Below, piece by piece: positions 1-8,812 of a DNA stretch of 64,000 nt (position 1 is its first letter; the number at the start of each line of letters is the position of its first letter). Position numbers and translations under genes: made by a program. Origin of the DNA: Arthrobacter sp. B3I9 (GTDB taxonomy: Bacteria > Actinomycetota > Actinomycetes > Actinomycetales > Micrococcaceae); contig NZ_JAUSYO010000001.1 in assembly GCF_030816935.1 (NCBI RefSeq), forward strand, positions 3,782,001 to 3,846,000, in the 5' to 3' direction. The notes beneath the pieces are model-generated. The model saw nothing but the letters and a program-made list of their open reading frames with translations. It did no database searches and was not told the DNA's origin.

Positions 1-1200
1 GCCGGGCGGGAAGCGGCCGGTCTGCCAGCCGCCGTAGCCGATGTCCCAGGGCTCGGCGATCAGCTTCGCGGTGGAGAGGAGGGGATCGGCGGCAATCGCG
101 ACCAGGAAGGGGTGGCGGGGGTCGAAGTCATTCGCGGCATTCCGCGCCAGGGTCACGGCCAGGTCAAAGCGGAAGCCGTCGATGTGGAATTCATTAACCC
201 AGTAACGCAGCGAGTCCAAGACCAGCTGGATGACACGCGGCTCGCTGAAGTCGAGGCTGTTCCCGCAGCCGGTGGTGTCCAGGTAGCGGCCCTGGCCATC
301 GTTGCGGTAATACTGCATCTCGCCGAGGCCACGGAAGCTTAGCGTCCGCCCGTCGGCACCGCCCTCAGCCGTGTGGTTGTAGACGACGTCGAGGATGACT
401 TCCAGCCCGGCCGCGTGGAGGGCCTTGACCATCCCCTTGACCTCGTCCTGGACTGCCTGCGCACCGGCGGCCTGCGCAGCCTCGGTGGCGTAACCGGGGT
501 GCGGGGCGAAGAACGCGGCCGTGTTGTAGCCCCAGTAGTTCGTCAGGCCAAGGCTTTGAAGGTGCGGCTCGTCAACGTGGAAATGCACCGGCAGCAGCTG
601 GACCGCCGTGATGCCGAGGGAAATGAGATGCTCCACCATGGCCGGGTGCGCGAGCCCTGCATAGGTGCCCCGGAGGTCCTCCGGCACGTCAGGGTGGAGC
701 ATCGTCTGGCCTCGGACGTGGGCCTCATAGATGATGGTATTCCGCCAGGGAATCCGCGGGCTGCTGTCCATGCCCCAGTCGAAGTCGCTGGACACGCGGA
801 CGTTCGTGATGAAATTCTCGCGCTGGTCCACTGCCCGGCCATATGGATCCAGCAGCAGTGGCTGCTCGCCGGCGGCGTCAAAATCGACGGCGGGCATCGG
901 CAGCGGCAACGACTCGTGGTCCGGCGACGATCGGAACCCGTAGCGGGCACCGAGCGGCAAACCCTCCACGATGCCGTGGTGGACGCCGTTGCTCACATTG
1001 GGCAGTGTCTTGAGCTGCCACGCCCCGCCCGGCGCCTGGTAGGCGATGTCAAGGGTCGTCACAGCCGGGGCATACACAGCCACGTTCGCGAAGGCACCCC
1101 GGGGGTCGTCCATGACCGGCGAGCCCGCGCTTGGCACGCTGACACCCAGCGGAAACGCCCGTGAGGCGTCTACGGTGGAGGCTCTCTCTATGTAAGGCAT
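1..1200 (-). CDS. glgX: Glycogen debranching enzyme GlgX (isoamylase family), 5' part only
   Basis: Encodes the first ~400 residues of an alpha-1,6-glucan debranching enzyme of glycogen breakdown (GH13 isoamylase subfamily); the C-terminal part lies beyond base 1. An N-terminal CBM48-like beta-sandwich (about residues 10-120) is followed by the GH13 barrel with the region I motif DVVYNH, region II GFRFDLA carrying the nucleophile Asp, and region III AEPWDIG carrying the acid/base Glu, so the visible catalytic core is intact. The start is the ATG at 1200; an in-frame ATG at 1206 is possible and neither has a strong Shine-Dalgarno. The gene is divergent from the hydrolase at 1320, sharing a ~120-bp promoter region. 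GlgX is favoured over trehalose-pathway relatives (TreZ) by overall layout, but the missing C-terminus leaves some doubt. Confidence 0.85.
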   Translation of the reverse strand, partial: MPYIERASTVDASRAFPLGVSVPSAGSPVMDDPRGAFANVAVYAPAVTTLDIAYQAPGGAWQLKTLPNVSNGVHHGIVEGLPLGARYGFRSSPDHESLPLPMPAVDFDAAGEQPLLLDPYGRAVDQRENFITNVRVSSDFDWGMDSSPRIPWRNTIIYEAHVRGQTMLHPDVPEDLRGTYAGLAHPAMVEHLISLGITAVQLLPVHFHVDEPHLQSLGLTNYWGYNTAAFFAPHPGYATEAAQAAGAQAVQDEVKGMVKALHAAGLEVILDVVYNHTAEGGADGRTLSFRGLGEMQYYRNDGQGRYLDTTGCGNSLDFSEPRVIQLVLDSLRYWVNEFHIDGFRFDLAVTLARNAANDFDPRHPFLVAIAADPLLSTAKLIAEPWDIGYGGWQTGRFPPG

Positions 1201-1319
1201 AACCATCGCCTATAGCTTAGCGGGGCAGAACAAGCGACCCCTTGGGTTTTCCTTATCCTGTGCAGTGTACGGAAAAGGGGACTGCATACTGGAATGAAGC
1301 GCCGAAACTGGAGGTAACT

Positions 1320-2129
1320 ATGCGGATTGCACTGGCCCAAATCATCACAGGCCGTGATCTTGCCACGAATCTGGCCCTCCTCGAGGACCTCGCCGGGCAG
1401 GCCAAGGCCGGCGGCGCAGACCTCGTTGTCTTTCCCGAGGCGGCAATGCGCGCCTTCGGCAACTCGCTGCTGGACATCGCCGAACCCCTGGACGGCCCCT
1501 GGGCCACGCGTGTCCGCGCCATCGCCGCGGAGCACGACATCGCGATCATTGCCGGGATGTTTACGCCGGGAAGGTCCGACGACGGCGACCGCGGGAAGGT
1601 CCGGAACACCCTGCTGGTCACCGGCCGCGGCCTGGACACCAGCTACGACAAGATCCACCTCTTCGACGCCTTCGGCTTCGCGGAATCCGACACCGTGGAG
1701 GCAGGCAGCGACCCCGTCACGTTCCAGCTCGACGACGTCACGTTCGGGCTCGCCACCTGTTACGACATCCGCTTCCCCGGCCTCTTCACCGCCAACGCGG
1801 ACCGCGGCGCCGACGTGAACATCGTCTGCGCCTCCTGGGGTTCCGGTCCGGGCAAGGCCGAGCAGTGGAAGCTGCTGGCCCGCGCCCGGGCCCTGGACTC
1901 CACCACCGTGGTCCTTGCCTGCGGCCAGGGCGATCCCGCTAGCCAAGGAACCGAGGTCAAGGGTTCCGCCCCCACCGGAGTAGGGCATTCCGTCGCAGTA
2001 TCCCCCTTCGGCGACGTCCTCGAAGAGCTCGACGGCGCGCCGGGCCTGCTGTTCGTCGACCTCGACACGGCCCTGGTCAAGGAAGCCCGCGCCAAACTCC
2101 CGGTCCTCGCCAACCGCCACAAGTTCTAA
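1320..2129 (+). CDS. Carbon-nitrogen hydrolase (nitrilase superfamily)
   Basis: Predicted cytoplasmic amidase of 269 residues, cleaving C-N bonds of small amides through a Cys-Lys-Glu triad. The three catalytic segments are visible: Glu in VVFPEAA (~res 40), Lys in YDKIHLFDAFGF (~res 110) and Cys in LATCYDIRFP (~res 145). The ATG at 1320 is chosen because a GGAGGT ribosome site lies 4-9 bases upstream; an earlier in-frame codon at 1242 lacks one. The family includes omega-amidase/Nit2 and deaminated-glutathione amidase (Nit1), and the sequence fits that branch better than true nitrilases. The exact substrate is not evident. It stands alone, divergent from glgX and followed by repeats. Confidence 0.88.
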   Translation: MRIALAQIITGRDLATNLALLEDLAGQAKAGGADLVVFPEAAMRAFGNSLLDIAEPLDGPWATRVRAIAAEHDIAIIAGMFTPGRSDDGDRGKVRNTLLVTGRGLDTSYDKIHLFDAFGFAESDTVEAGSDPVTFQLDDVTFGLATCYDIRFPGLFTANADRGADVNIVCASWGSGPGKAEQWKLLARARALDSTTVVLACGQGDPASQGTEVKGSAPTGVGHSVAVSPFGDVLEELDGAPGLLFVDLDTALVKEARAKLPVLANRHKF

Positions 2130-2155
2130 GCTTGCGGCTGGGTTCCCTGTTGTCG

Positions 2156-2289
2156 CCTCCGCGTGCAACGGAGTCTTGCCGTCGCTTAGCGGGTCGCCGT
2201 GGTCACCTCCGCGTGCAACGGAGTCTTGCCGTCGCTTAGCGGGTCGCCGTGGTCACCTCCGCGTGCAGCGGAGTCTTGCCGTCGCTTAG
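2156..2289. repeat. 50-bp tandem repeat, 2.7 copies
   Basis: Three head-to-tail copies begin at 2156, 2206 and 2256, each starting CCTCCGCGTGCA and running into CTTGCCGTCGCTTAG. Copies one and two are identical over 50 bp; the third has one substitution and is truncated at 2289, where it merges into the left arm of a longer inverted repeat. It starts 26 bases after the hydrolase stop codon. Confidence 0.9.
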
Positions 2290-2649
2290 ACACCTCCTTT
2301 CGCCTACTTCGGCCGCTGGGCGGCCTCATCCGGCTCCAGTCGGCGATGCGCTCCTTAGCAAGACCCCGCCGCCCGCTCGAAGGTAAGGCCCCTACCGCTG
2401 AGCTACTTCAACGGACAAGGAAACCTGGGCGTCAGGCAAATAGTTAAAGCACCGCTCCCTTACGAGACGTAAGGGAGCGGTGCCGTAGTACGAAAGGTGA
2501 CCTACCGTTGTGGTTGCTCAACCGTAGGTGACCGGCCTCCAAGCCGGAACCGGGGTTTTGCAAAGGAGCGCATCGCCGACCGGAAGCGAGTGAGGCCGCC
2601 AGCGGCCGATTGAGCTGAAGGGAGGTGTCTAAGCGACGGCAAAACTCCG
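2269..2649. repeat. ~100-bp imperfect inverted repeat around a ~180-bp centre
   Basis: The left arm (2269-2368) and the right arm (2551-2649) are reverse complements with scattered mismatches and short indels; shared blocks include TTGCCGTCGCTTAGACACC and GTCGGCGATGCGCTCC. The centre (2369-2550) has no convincing gene. It holds a perfect 16-bp stem hairpin (2449-2483) and an imperfect one near 2499-2535. The left arm is continuous with the last copy of the 50-bp tandem repeat. No transposase or target-site duplication was recognised, so it could be a MITE-like element or a decayed duplicated terminator region. Confidence 0.8.
2449..2483. other. Perfect 16-bp hairpin, 3-base loop
   Basis: GCACCGCTCCCTTACG, loop AGA, then the exact reverse complement. 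It sits in the centre of the inverted repeat at 2269-2649. There is no T-run on either side, so it is not a classical intrinsic terminator, although it could still stop transcription from either side or fold in RNA. Confidence 0.7.
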
Positions 2650-2707
2650 GTTCCGGCGAACCCAGCCACAACTCAAGCGACCAAGGAACGGCCGAATCCG
2701 GAAAGGG

Positions 2708-3694
2708 CTACTTGGCCGCGCGCTGCCGAGAGATCTCGTAGAGGGAGATGCCCACCGCCATGGACGCGTTGAGGGACTCCATGGCCGAGTCGATCGGGAT
2801 CGAGACGATCTGGTCGCAGTTTTCGCGGACCAGGCGGCTCAGGCCCTTGCCTTCGGAGCCGACGACGATGCAGACCGGCTCCGTGGCCAGGGACAGGTCC
2901 GGCAGCGAGACGTCGCCGTCGCCGTCGAGGCCCAGGACGTAGATGCCCATGTTCTTGAACGCCTTGAGCGTGTTGTTCAGGTTGGCGGCGCGTGCCACGG
3001 GGACGCGGACGGCGGCTCCTGCGCTGGTCTTCCAGGCCGACGCGGTGACGCCGACGGAGCGGCGTTCCGGCACGATGACGCCGTGGCCGCTGAAGGCGGA
3101 GACCGAGCGGATGATGGCGCCGAGGTTGCGCGGGTCGGTGATTCCGTCGAGCGCGGCGAAGAGCGGCGCGTTGGCGACGTGGCCCTTCTTCCAGGCCTCC
3201 AGCGTGTGCTCGGCGAGCTCGTAGGCGTCCTGGTACTCGTACGGCGGGATCTGGAGCACGAGTCCCTGGTGGATGGCGTCGTCGGTCATCCGGTCCAGCT
3301 CGGGCTTGCCGGTTTCCAGCAGGGGGATGCCGCGCTCTGCCGCGAGCTTGAGGGATTCCTTGACGCGGTCATCCATCTCGATGCGGATGGCGACGTGCAG
3401 GGCCTTGGCGGGGATGCCCGCGCGCAGGGCTTCGACCACCGAGTTGCGTCCGGTGACGACTTCCTCGGTGGCGCGGCCCTTAGGGCCCGAGCGGGCGCCG
3501 GCGTTGCGGGGGGCTCCCGGCCGCTTGGCCGCCGAGCGTTCCGCCAGCTGCTTGTTCTTGTGGGCCTTGTGATACGGGCGGTCCTCCGCCTTCGGAGTGG
3601 GGCCCTTGCCCTCGAGAGCCTTGCGGCCGTGGCCGCCGGTTCCGACCGTGGGGCCCTTCTTCATTTTGACCGACCGGCGACCGTTGTTGGCCAT
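2708..3694 (-). CDS. rlmB: 23S rRNA 2'-O-methyltransferase RlmB (TrmH/SpoU family)
   Basis: SPOUT methyltransferase of 328 residues, expected to 2'-O-methylate a guanosine of 23S rRNA (G2251 in E. coli). A basic, disordered N-terminus (res 1-75, rich in Lys/Gly/Pro) is typical of actinobacterial members. A substrate-binding domain (~res 80-155) precedes the SpoU domain, whose knot motifs IVVGSEGKGLSRLV and ESLNASMAVGISLYE are present near the C-terminus. The ATG at 3694 is preferred over the GTG at 3703 because GGGTGG lies five bases upstream. It lies downstream of cysS on the same strand with a ~130-bp gap, the common actinobacterial cysS-rlmB order. Confidence 0.92.
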   Translation of the reverse strand: MANNGRRSVKMKKGPTVGTGGHGRKALEGKGPTPKAEDRPYHKAHKNKQLAERSAAKRPGAPRNAGARSGPKGRATEEVVTGRNSVVEALRAGIPAKALHVAIRIEMDDRVKESLKLAAERGIPLLETGKPELDRMTDDAIHQGLVLQIPPYEYQDAYELAEHTLEAWKKGHVANAPLFAALDGITDPRNLGAIIRSVSAFSGHGVIVPERRSVGVTASAWKTSAGAAVRVPVARAANLNNTLKAFKNMGIYVLGLDGDGDVSLPDLSLATEPVCIVVGSEGKGLSRLVRENCDQIVSIPIDSAMESLNASMAVGISLYEISRQRAAK

Positions 3695-3827
3695 GATTTC
3701 CACCCTTTTAAATACGCGATTCGTTGATAAGCCTGAACTCCAGTCTACTGACTCGAGTTAAATCCACGACCGCGGGCCGGGACGTCAGGTTCCCGTAACC
3801 CCATTTCCAGTGCGGGGTGCCGGCAGC

Positions 3828-5288
3828 TCAGTTGCGCTTGAGGCTCCAGCTTGCGCCGTCCGCGCCGTCCTCGACGACGACGCCGGCCGCGGCGAGGGTG
3901 TTCCGGATCGCGTCCGATGCGGCCCAGTCCTTGCCGGCCCGGGCCTGTGCGCGCGCCGCGAGCTGCGCCTCGACCAGAACCTCGAGGGCGGTGTTGCTTT
4001 GTTCATCCACAGCCGGGGCTGCGGTGTCGTTCAGGCCGAGGACCCCCACCATGTTGGCCGCGCTGACCCAGGCTTGGCGGGCGTCGTCCAGCTCCCCTGC
4101 GGTGAGGGCGGTGTTGCCTGCCCGAACGGTGTCGTGCAGTACCGCCAGTGCCTGCGGGACGTTGAGGTCATCGTCCATGGCCGCGGCGAAAGCATCCGGG
4201 ACCCGGCCGTCGCTGCCCGAGGCCAAGCCTGCACCGTCGGCACCGGCGAGGGCCTTGCCCGCGCGGCTGAGGAAGCCGTCGATCCGCTCCATGGCAGCGG
4301 CGGCTTCCTGCAGGGAGGTGGGCTGGTAGTCCAGGACCGAGCGGTACTGGGCCTGTCCGAGGTAGTAGCGGACCACCCGGGGCGAGGCCAGCTCCAGCAT
4401 CTCGGCGGGGCTGACCGTATTGCCGACGGACTTTGACATCTTCTCGCCGGCGTACGTCACCATGCCGTTGTGCATCCAGAAGTTGGCGAACGGATGGCCG
4501 GCCGCCTGCGACTGCGCCATCTCGTTTTCGTGGTGCGGGAAGCGCAGGTCGAGGCCCCCGCCGTGGATATCGAACTCTGTGCCGAGGTATTTGGTGACCA
4601 TCGCCGAGCATTCAAGGTGCCAGCCCGGCCGTCCGGCGCCCCACGGCGATGCCCAGCTCGCCGTCGTCGGCTCCCCGTCCTTGTGCCCCTTCCAGAGCGC
4701 GAAGTCGCGCGGATCTTTCTTTCCCCGGGGATCGGCGTCGGGGGCGCCCTGCATGTCATCGACCTTCTGCCGCGTCAGAGAGCCGTACTTGCTCCAGGAG
4801 CGGACGTCGAAGTACACGTCCCCCGAACCGTCGAGGGCCGGGTAGGCATGGCCACGGTCGATCAGCTGCTGGATCAGGGTGTGCATCTCCGGGATGTGCC
4901 CGGTGGCGCGCGGTTCGTAGGTGGGGCGGGAAACGCCGAGGGTGTCGTAGGCCTTGAGGAATTCCTGCTCATACCGGTAGGCCAACGCCCACCATTCCTC
5001 CTCGCGGACGGCCCCGGGCTCGTCCTCGAGGTCCGGGCCGAAGGAGGCCGCGGACTTGGCCAGGATCTTGTCGTCGATGTCGGTGACGTTACGGACCACC
5101 GTGACGCGGAAGCCACGGTACTGCAGCCAGCGGGTGAGCTGGTCGAAGGCGATGGCGGAGCGGATATGCCCGACGTGCGGCATGCCCTGCACGGTCGCCC
5201 CACAGTAGTACAGGCTCACCTTGCCGGGAACCAGGGGGACGAAGTCGCGGACTTCGGCGGATGCAGTGTCGTAAAAGCGCAGGGTCAC
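3828..5288 (-). CDS. cysS: Cysteinyl-tRNA synthetase
   Basis: Class I aminoacyl-tRNA synthetase of 486 residues charging tRNA-Cys in the cytoplasm. The HIGH-type motif is HVGH (within [10 protein letters not shown], ~res 36-45) and the KMSKS loop reads KMSKSVGN (~res 282). A zinc-site Cys in YYCGATV precedes the HIGH motif, with later zinc ligands around the HHENE segment. Length and the C-terminal anticodon-binding DALR-like region fit CysS rather than the paralogue MshC of mycothiol synthesis, which is shorter and normally lies in other contexts. It is followed on the same strand by rlmB. Confidence 0.93.
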   Translation of the reverse strand: MTLRFYDTASAEVRDFVPLVPGKVSLYYCGATVQGMPHVGHIRSAIAFDQLTRWLQYRGFRVTVVRNVTDIDDKILAKSAASFGPDLEDEPGAVREEEWWALAYRYEQEFLKAYDTLGVSRPTYEPRATGHIPEMHTLIQQLIDRGHAYPALDGSGDVYFDVRSWSKYGSLTRQKVDDMQGAPDADPRGKKDPRDFALWKGHKDGEPTTASWASPWGAGRPGWHLECSAMVTKYLGTEFDIHGGGLDLRFPHHENEMAQSQAAGHPFANFWMHNGMVTYAGEKMSKSVGNTVSPAEMLELASPRVVRYYLGQAQYRSVLDYQPTSLQEAAAAMERIDGFLSRAGKALAGADGAGLASGSDGRVPDAFAAAMDDDLNVPQALAVLHDTVRAGNTALTAGELDDARQAWVSAANMVGVLGLNDTAAPAVDEQSNTALEVLVEAQLAARAQARAGKDWAASDAIRNTLAAAGVVVEDGADGASWSLKRN

Positions 5289-5356
5289 CGCTCCAGATTA
5301 GCCGATGGCCCGGCGCTGCCCGCCCGCGCGCTGGCTCGGGGCGCTGGACGGGCACG

Positions 5357-5704
5357 CTACTTGCAGTACTCGCCGATCCTGTTGATCTGTTCCCGGAACT
5401 GGTCCGTCTGGGCGGGGGTCTGGTTCCCGTCGGGGGTGGCCGCGACCTCTTTCATGAGATCCGCCATCTTCTGGATCGGGGCTGACACTTCGGGGGCCAC
5501 CTTGTCCGCTACTTCCTGGTAGTGCTGGGCGATCTGGCCCGCCCGCTCCTTCTGGCTCCCGCTGGGCACGAAGTTATCGCCGTTGAGGAAGGTGCAGCTT
5601 TCCTGCACGGTCATCCGGGCTGGCTGCGGCGGGGGCCCCGATGCCTGGCAACCGGTCAGCAGGGTTCCCATGAGGAGTACGACGGCGGCGGGCAGCTTTT
5701 TCAC
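5357..5704 (-). CDS. Small predicted lipoprotein
   Basis: A 115-residue protein with an N-terminal signal (MKKLPAAVVLLMGTLLTGC) ending in a lipobox, LLTG-Cys at residue ~19, so it is predicted to be lipid-anchored outside the membrane. The mature part is mostly helical, with Cys at positions ~37 and ~114 that could form a disulfide. No family was recognised. It lies between ispF and cysS on the same strand but is separated from each by 40-70 bases, so co-transcription is possible and a functional link is not implied. Confidence 0.8.
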   Translation of the reverse strand: MKKLPAAVVLLMGTLLTGCQASGPPPQPARMTVQESCTFLNGDNFVPSGSQKERAGQIAQHYQEVADKVAPEVSAPIQKMADLMKEVAATPDGNQTPAQTDQFREQINRIGEYCK

Positions 5705-5745
5705 GGTGTCTCCTGTTGTCGCGGAACCGGACTCTTGCTTTAACT

Positions 5746-6294
5746 CTAGGTGACGGGGCCCGGTCCGGACTCGCCGGAGCGGTAGACAAGAGCGGTGGCA
5801 ATGGCGGAAATCCCTTCACCGCGGCCGGTGAAGCCCAGCCCGTCGCTGGTGGTGGCCGTGACGCTGACGGGAGCTGAAGCAGCCTCGCTGAGGACACGCT
5901 GCGACTCCTCGCGGCGGGGTCCGAACTTCGGCCGGTTGGCGACAAACTGCACAGCGATGTTGCCGATTTCGAACCCTTCGGCGCGGACTATCCGGGCCGC
6001 CTCCGCCAGCAACGTAACCCCGGACGCGCCGGCGTATTCCGGCCTGGAGGTGCCGAAATGTGTGCCAAGGTCCCCTACTCCGCAGGCGGAAAAGAGGGCG
6101 TCGGCCGCGGCATGCGCCACCGGGTCACCGTCCGAGTGGCCGGACAGTCCGCGCTCCCCTTCCCAGAACAGACCCCCGAGCCAGAGCGGCTGGGGCGCCT
6201 CGTCGGGCGCGTAAGCGTGGACATCGACTCCGATGCCGGTGCGCGGGATGACGGACAGGGCCGCGTTCGGGGGCACGTCGTTAGGGGTCGTCAT
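5746..6294 (-). CDS. ispF: 2-C-methyl-D-erythritol 2,4-cyclodiphosphate synthase
   Basis: Fifth enzyme of the MEP isoprenoid pathway, converting CDP-methylerythritol 2-phosphate to the 2,4-cyclodiphosphate with loss of CMP. The 182-residue protein carries the metal-binding signature GVDVHAY, the [17 protein letters not shown] segment, and the C-terminal [15 protein letters not shown] motif expected of the family. It starts three bases after the ispD stop codon, so the two are almost certainly translated from one message. The N-terminus is about 20 residues longer than in E. coli, as is usual in actinobacteria. Confidence 0.95.
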   Translation of the reverse strand: MTTPNDVPPNAALSVIPRTGIGVDVHAYAPDEAPQPLWLGGLFWEGERGLSGHSDGDPVAHAAADALFSACGVGDLGTHFGTSRPEYAGASGVTLLAEAARIVRAEGFEIGNIAVQFVANRPKFGPRREESQRVLSEAASAPVSVTATTSDGLGFTGRGEGISAIATALVYRSGESGPGPVT

Positions 6295-6296
6295 TC

Positions 6297-7076
6297 TCAG
6301 CCTTCCACCCAGCGCACGCCGAGGGGCCCCTCGAGGAGGCCCTCGGCAATGATCAGGTCCAGGGGCGTGGTGATCTTCAGCGACTGGCTCGCGCCGCGCA
6401 CGGCGTGGACGGGAACGCCGAGGCGTTCGACCAGCATGGCGTCGTCCGTGACCGCCGCTGCCTCGCTTGCATCGAATCCTGCGGCGCCTTCGTGGGCGCG
6501 GCGCAGCGTGGCCAGGTCGAAGCCCTGCGGCGTCTGGACTGCCCGGAGTGTCTCCCGGTGCGCCGTGCCGGTCACCAGTTCCGGGGCAATGGCGGCCCCG
6601 TCTCCGGTGGTAGGCTGCACGGTTTTGACGGTGTCCACCACCGGGATGACCGGGATGACGGCTTTCGCGCCGGCTGCCAGCGCCTCGACCACGCGCTGGA
6701 ATACCGATTCGGGCGTCAGCGCACGTGCGGCGTCGTGCACCAGCACGGCCTGGGTCCCGGGTTCGAGTACCGCCATCGCGGCGCGGACCGAATCGGCGCG
6801 GCTGGCTCCGCCGTCGACGAGGGTAAGCAACGGGCCGCCGTCGACCAGTTCCGTCCTGAAGTCATCGCAGAGCGCACGGAGCACCCCGTCGCCCTCGGGT
6901 AGAGCCACGCACACCTGGCTTGCGACGCCCGACGCCACTATCCCCCGCAGGGCATGCATCAAGATAGGCTCGCCACCAAGTGGAACGCGCGCCTTCGGCA
7001 TGCCGTAGCCCAGCCGCTGCCCGGAACCGGCCGCGACGAGGATGACGGCGGTGGCAGGGGTTGTCGCAGTATCCAT
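6297..7076 (-). CDS. ispD: 2-C-methyl-D-erythritol 4-phosphate cytidylyltransferase
   Basis: Third MEP-pathway enzyme, coupling CTP to methylerythritol 4-phosphate. The 259-residue protein has the nucleotidyltransferase P-loop-like signature [12 protein letters not shown] and the Lys-containing PKARVPLGG segment, then LVHDAARAL and the VQTPQGF motif. The ATG at 7076 matches the usual family N-terminus; an upstream codon at 7115 would add 13 unrelated residues. It forms an operon with ispF (two-base gap). carD lies upstream on the same strand but is separated by an intrinsic terminator and a large hairpin repeat. Confidence 0.94.
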   Translation of the reverse strand: MDTATTPATAVILVAAGSGQRLGYGMPKARVPLGGEPILMHALRGIVASGVASQVCVALPEGDGVLRALCDDFRTELVDGGPLLTLVDGGASRADSVRAAMAVLEPGTQAVLVHDAARALTPESVFQRVVEALAAGAKAVIPVIPVVDTVKTVQPTTGDGAAIAPELVTGTAHRETLRAVQTPQGFDLATLRRAHEGAAGFDASEAAAVTDDAMLVERLGVPVHAVRGASQSLKITTPLDLIIAEGLLEGPLGVRWVEG

Positions 7077-7110
7077 GCGGACAAGAATACGTCCCAGCAC
7101 CCCCGCGCGG

Positions 7111-7176
7111 CCCAACTAGGTCGCACCTGTTGTCGTTTTGGGCGCTGAAAACGACACCTGCTGCGACCCAGTTGGG
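7111..7176. repeat. Large imperfect hairpin repeat between carD and ispD
   Basis: Two 29-base arms (7111-7139 and 7148-7176) pair with a few mismatches around an 8-base loop; the outer parts read CCCAACTAGGTCGCA and TGCGACCCAGTTGGG. It has the look of a REP/intergenic palindrome rather than a terminator, since no T-run follows. On the minus strand it lies between the carD terminator and the ispD start, so it may form part of the ispD leader. Confidence 0.7.
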
Positions 7177-7210
7177 GGGGAAGCGGCCGCAGGGACGGGA
7201 GGAAAAGGGC

Positions 7211-7245
7211 AAAAAGAAACCCCGGCGGCTTGCGCCACCGGGGTT
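7211..7245 (-). terminator. Intrinsic terminator of carD
   Basis: Read on the minus strand, AACCCCGGTGGC and its partner GCCGCCGGGGTT form a stem with a GCAA loop, followed by TCTTTTT. It starts 12 bases after the carD stop codon. Confidence 0.85.
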
Positions 7246-7256
7246 CAATTCTTGCC

Positions 7257-7739
7257 TTAGGAAGCCAGGACTTCGTCGAGAACGCTTGCGGCCTTCTCTT
7301 CATCCGTCTTTTCAGCCAACGCCAGTTCTGAAATCAGAATCTGCCGAGCCTTGGCCAGCATGCGCTTCTCACCTGCAGAAAGACCCCGATCGTGATCGCG
7401 GCGCCACAGGTCGCGGACGACCTCTGCAACCTTGATGACGTCACCGGAAGCCAACTTCTCCAGGTTTGCCTTGTATCGACGCGACCAGTTGGTGGGCTCT
7501 TCAGTGAACTCGGCTCGCAGCACGTCAAACACGTGCTCCAGGCCTTCCTTGCCCACTACGTCCCGGACCCCAACAAGGTCAACGTTTTCTGCTGGAACTT
7601 CAATGGTCAGATCACCCTGAGCCACCTTGAGCTTGAGATACATCTTCTCTTCGCCCTTGACAGTGCGCATTTTGATTTCTTCAATTTTGGCTGCACCGTG
7701 GTGAGGGTAAACTACTGTCTCGCCGACCTCAAAAACCAT
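7257..7739 (-). CDS. carD: CarD-family RNA polymerase-binding transcription regulator
   Basis: A 160-residue CarD protein; CarD binds the RNA polymerase beta subunit and stabilises open complexes at rRNA and housekeeping promoters. The N-terminal Tudor-like RNAP-interacting domain (starting [17 protein letters not shown], with [16 protein letters not shown]) is followed by the helical DNA-binding domain (~res 65-160) with [15 protein letters not shown] and [16 protein letters not shown]. The start at ATG 7739 has AAAGGGGAA 8-16 bases upstream and fits the family length exactly; open sequence further upstream is non-coding. It is followed by its own terminator and then ispDF, the usual actinobacterial order. 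Confidence 0.95.
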   Translation of the reverse strand: MVFEVGETVVYPHHGAAKIEEIKMRTVKGEEKMYLKLKVAQGDLTIEVPAENVDLVGVRDVVGKEGLEHVFDVLRAEFTEEPTNWSRRYKANLEKLASGDVIKVAEVVRDLWRRDHDRGLSAGEKRMLAKARQILISELALAEKTDEEKAASVLDEVLAS

Positions 7740-8096
7740 GTGGACATTCCCCTTTCCCGCAGACCAGTTTATCACGATTAAGGCATACGACTGCCATCGT
7801 TTGGGCCCTGGAACCGCATGATTCCGGGGAAAATGGGCTGAAAGGGACCCCTTTGCCCCCTTGACGAAAGCGGATATTAGTGCATGCGGAAGCCCCTGCC
7901 AAGGGTCTCCGGCCGCCCGTCCGGGAGTCCTGCGGGAGCCCATCGGACGGGGAACCGCGGCTCCCCCGCATGTCCGTCCGGACGCCGGACGGACGCAAAC
8001 CGCGCGCGTATGTGTACGTGCGGAATCATGGTTTGCCGCCGATTGCCGATAGGCTATGGCTGGATACTGTTTCAAGACTCTCAAGGAGTGCGTGAC
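7740..8096. other. Divergent intergenic region with a perfect 10-bp palindrome
   Basis: This 357-base region separates the divergent carD and the lipoprotein at 8097. It contains a perfect inverted repeat, GTCCGTCCGG (7972-7981), ACG spacer, CCGGACGGAC (7985-7994). A weak promoter-like pair for the rightward gene is TTGCCG (8043-8048) and TACTGT (8065-8070) with a 16-base spacer. No coding potential was seen. Confidence 0.45.
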
Positions 8097-8723
8097 GTGC
8101 GTTTCACTGCGATGAACCGGGGCCAGCGCGGCAAGCTGGCAATGGCAACGGCTGCACTTGGCATCAGCCTGCTGTCGGTGACCGGCTGCGGCTACATCAA
8201 CCCCCAGCAGACCTCTGAGCAGTACTCCGCGTCGGACGGAACCCGGGCGGACCTCGGCCCGCTTCAGCTGCGCAACATGATGATCATTTCGGACGGCGAA
8301 GACAAGCCCGGCCGTGTCATAGGCGCGGTCTACAACGACTCGTCGCGCGATGTGAAGCTGACCATCGCCGGTGCCGGCGGCGCCCAGACGGAGATTTCCG
8401 TCAAGAAAAACTCCTATGTCCTGCTGAACGAGGATTCCGCAGACGAGGCGATCCTCAGCACCACCGGCGCCAAGCCCGGTTCCCTCGCCGAGGTGACCAT
8501 CCGCGAAGACAGCACCAACGAGAACGCCAAGTTCAAGGTCCCGGTCCTGGACGCCACCATCGTCGATTACAAGCAGTACGTGCCCACCAGCACGCCGACC
8601 GCGGGCACCAGTACCGCTTCCCCGACGTCGACGGCGTCTCCCACCAGCAGCGCGAACTCGACTGCATCTCCGACCGGCGGCGCGGACTCGACGCCGTCTC
8701 CCACCAGCAGCGCGAACCACTAG
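8097..8723 (+). CDS. Predicted lipoprotein with Ser/Thr-rich tail
   Basis: A 208-residue exported protein. The start is GTG 8097, with AAGGAG about nine bases upstream; ATG 8112 is an alternative. The signal peptide ends in a lipobox (LLSVTGC, ~res 29) so it should be diacylglycerol-anchored. The mature domain (~res 30-160) is a beta-rich fold with [14 protein letters not shown] near its start and an AVYNDS segment, resembling actinobacterial LpqE-like copper-chaperone-fold lipoproteins, but no metal-binding Met/His set is evident. The last ~45 residues are Thr/Ser/Pro/Ala repeats, probably a wall-spanning or glycosylated linker. Function unknown. A strong terminator follows. Confidence 0.82.
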   Translation: MRFTAMNRGQRGKLAMATAALGISLLSVTGCGYINPQQTSEQYSASDGTRADLGPLQLRNMMIISDGEDKPGRVIGAVYNDSSRDVKLTIAGAGGAQTEISVKKNSYVLLNEDSADEAILSTTGAKPGSLAEVTIREDSTNENAKFKVPVLDATIVDYKQYVPTSTPTAGTSTASPTSTASPTSSANSTASPTGGADSTPSPTSSANH

Positions 8724-8741
8724 CTCCCGGCTCCCAGCAGC

Positions 8742-8790
8742 AGGAGGGGCACCCGGACTGATACGTTCAGACCGGGTGCCCCTCCTTTTT
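8742..8790 (+). terminator. Intrinsic terminator after the lipoprotein
   Basis: Perfect 15-bp stem (AGGAGGGGCACCCGG, 8742-8756, with its complement at 8772-8786) followed by a T-run to 8790. Oriented for the rightward gene; the leftward regX3 ends at 8813 and has no T-run on its side. Confidence 0.9.
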
Positions 8791-8812
8791 GCTGCCTGTT
8801 ACGGCCTTCGGC

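Noticed and set aside
1188..2168. Leftward open frame opposite the nitrilase-family gene
   Set aside because: Antisense of a well-supported enzyme; it would extend across the glgX start region.
2156..2289. CRISPR-like array
   Set aside because: The units are contiguous 50-bp tandem copies with no unique spacers and no cas genes nearby.
2373..2440. tRNA-like 5' half on the minus strand (GTAGCTCAGCGGTAG)
   Set aside because: A D-arm-like segment is visible but no pairing anticodon stem, T-arm or acceptor could be formed, so it is at most a decayed fragment.
7257..8720. Extended CarD frame reaching far upstream
   Set aside because: CarD begins at ATG 7739 with a good ribosome site; the upstream part is antisense to the lipoprotein gene.
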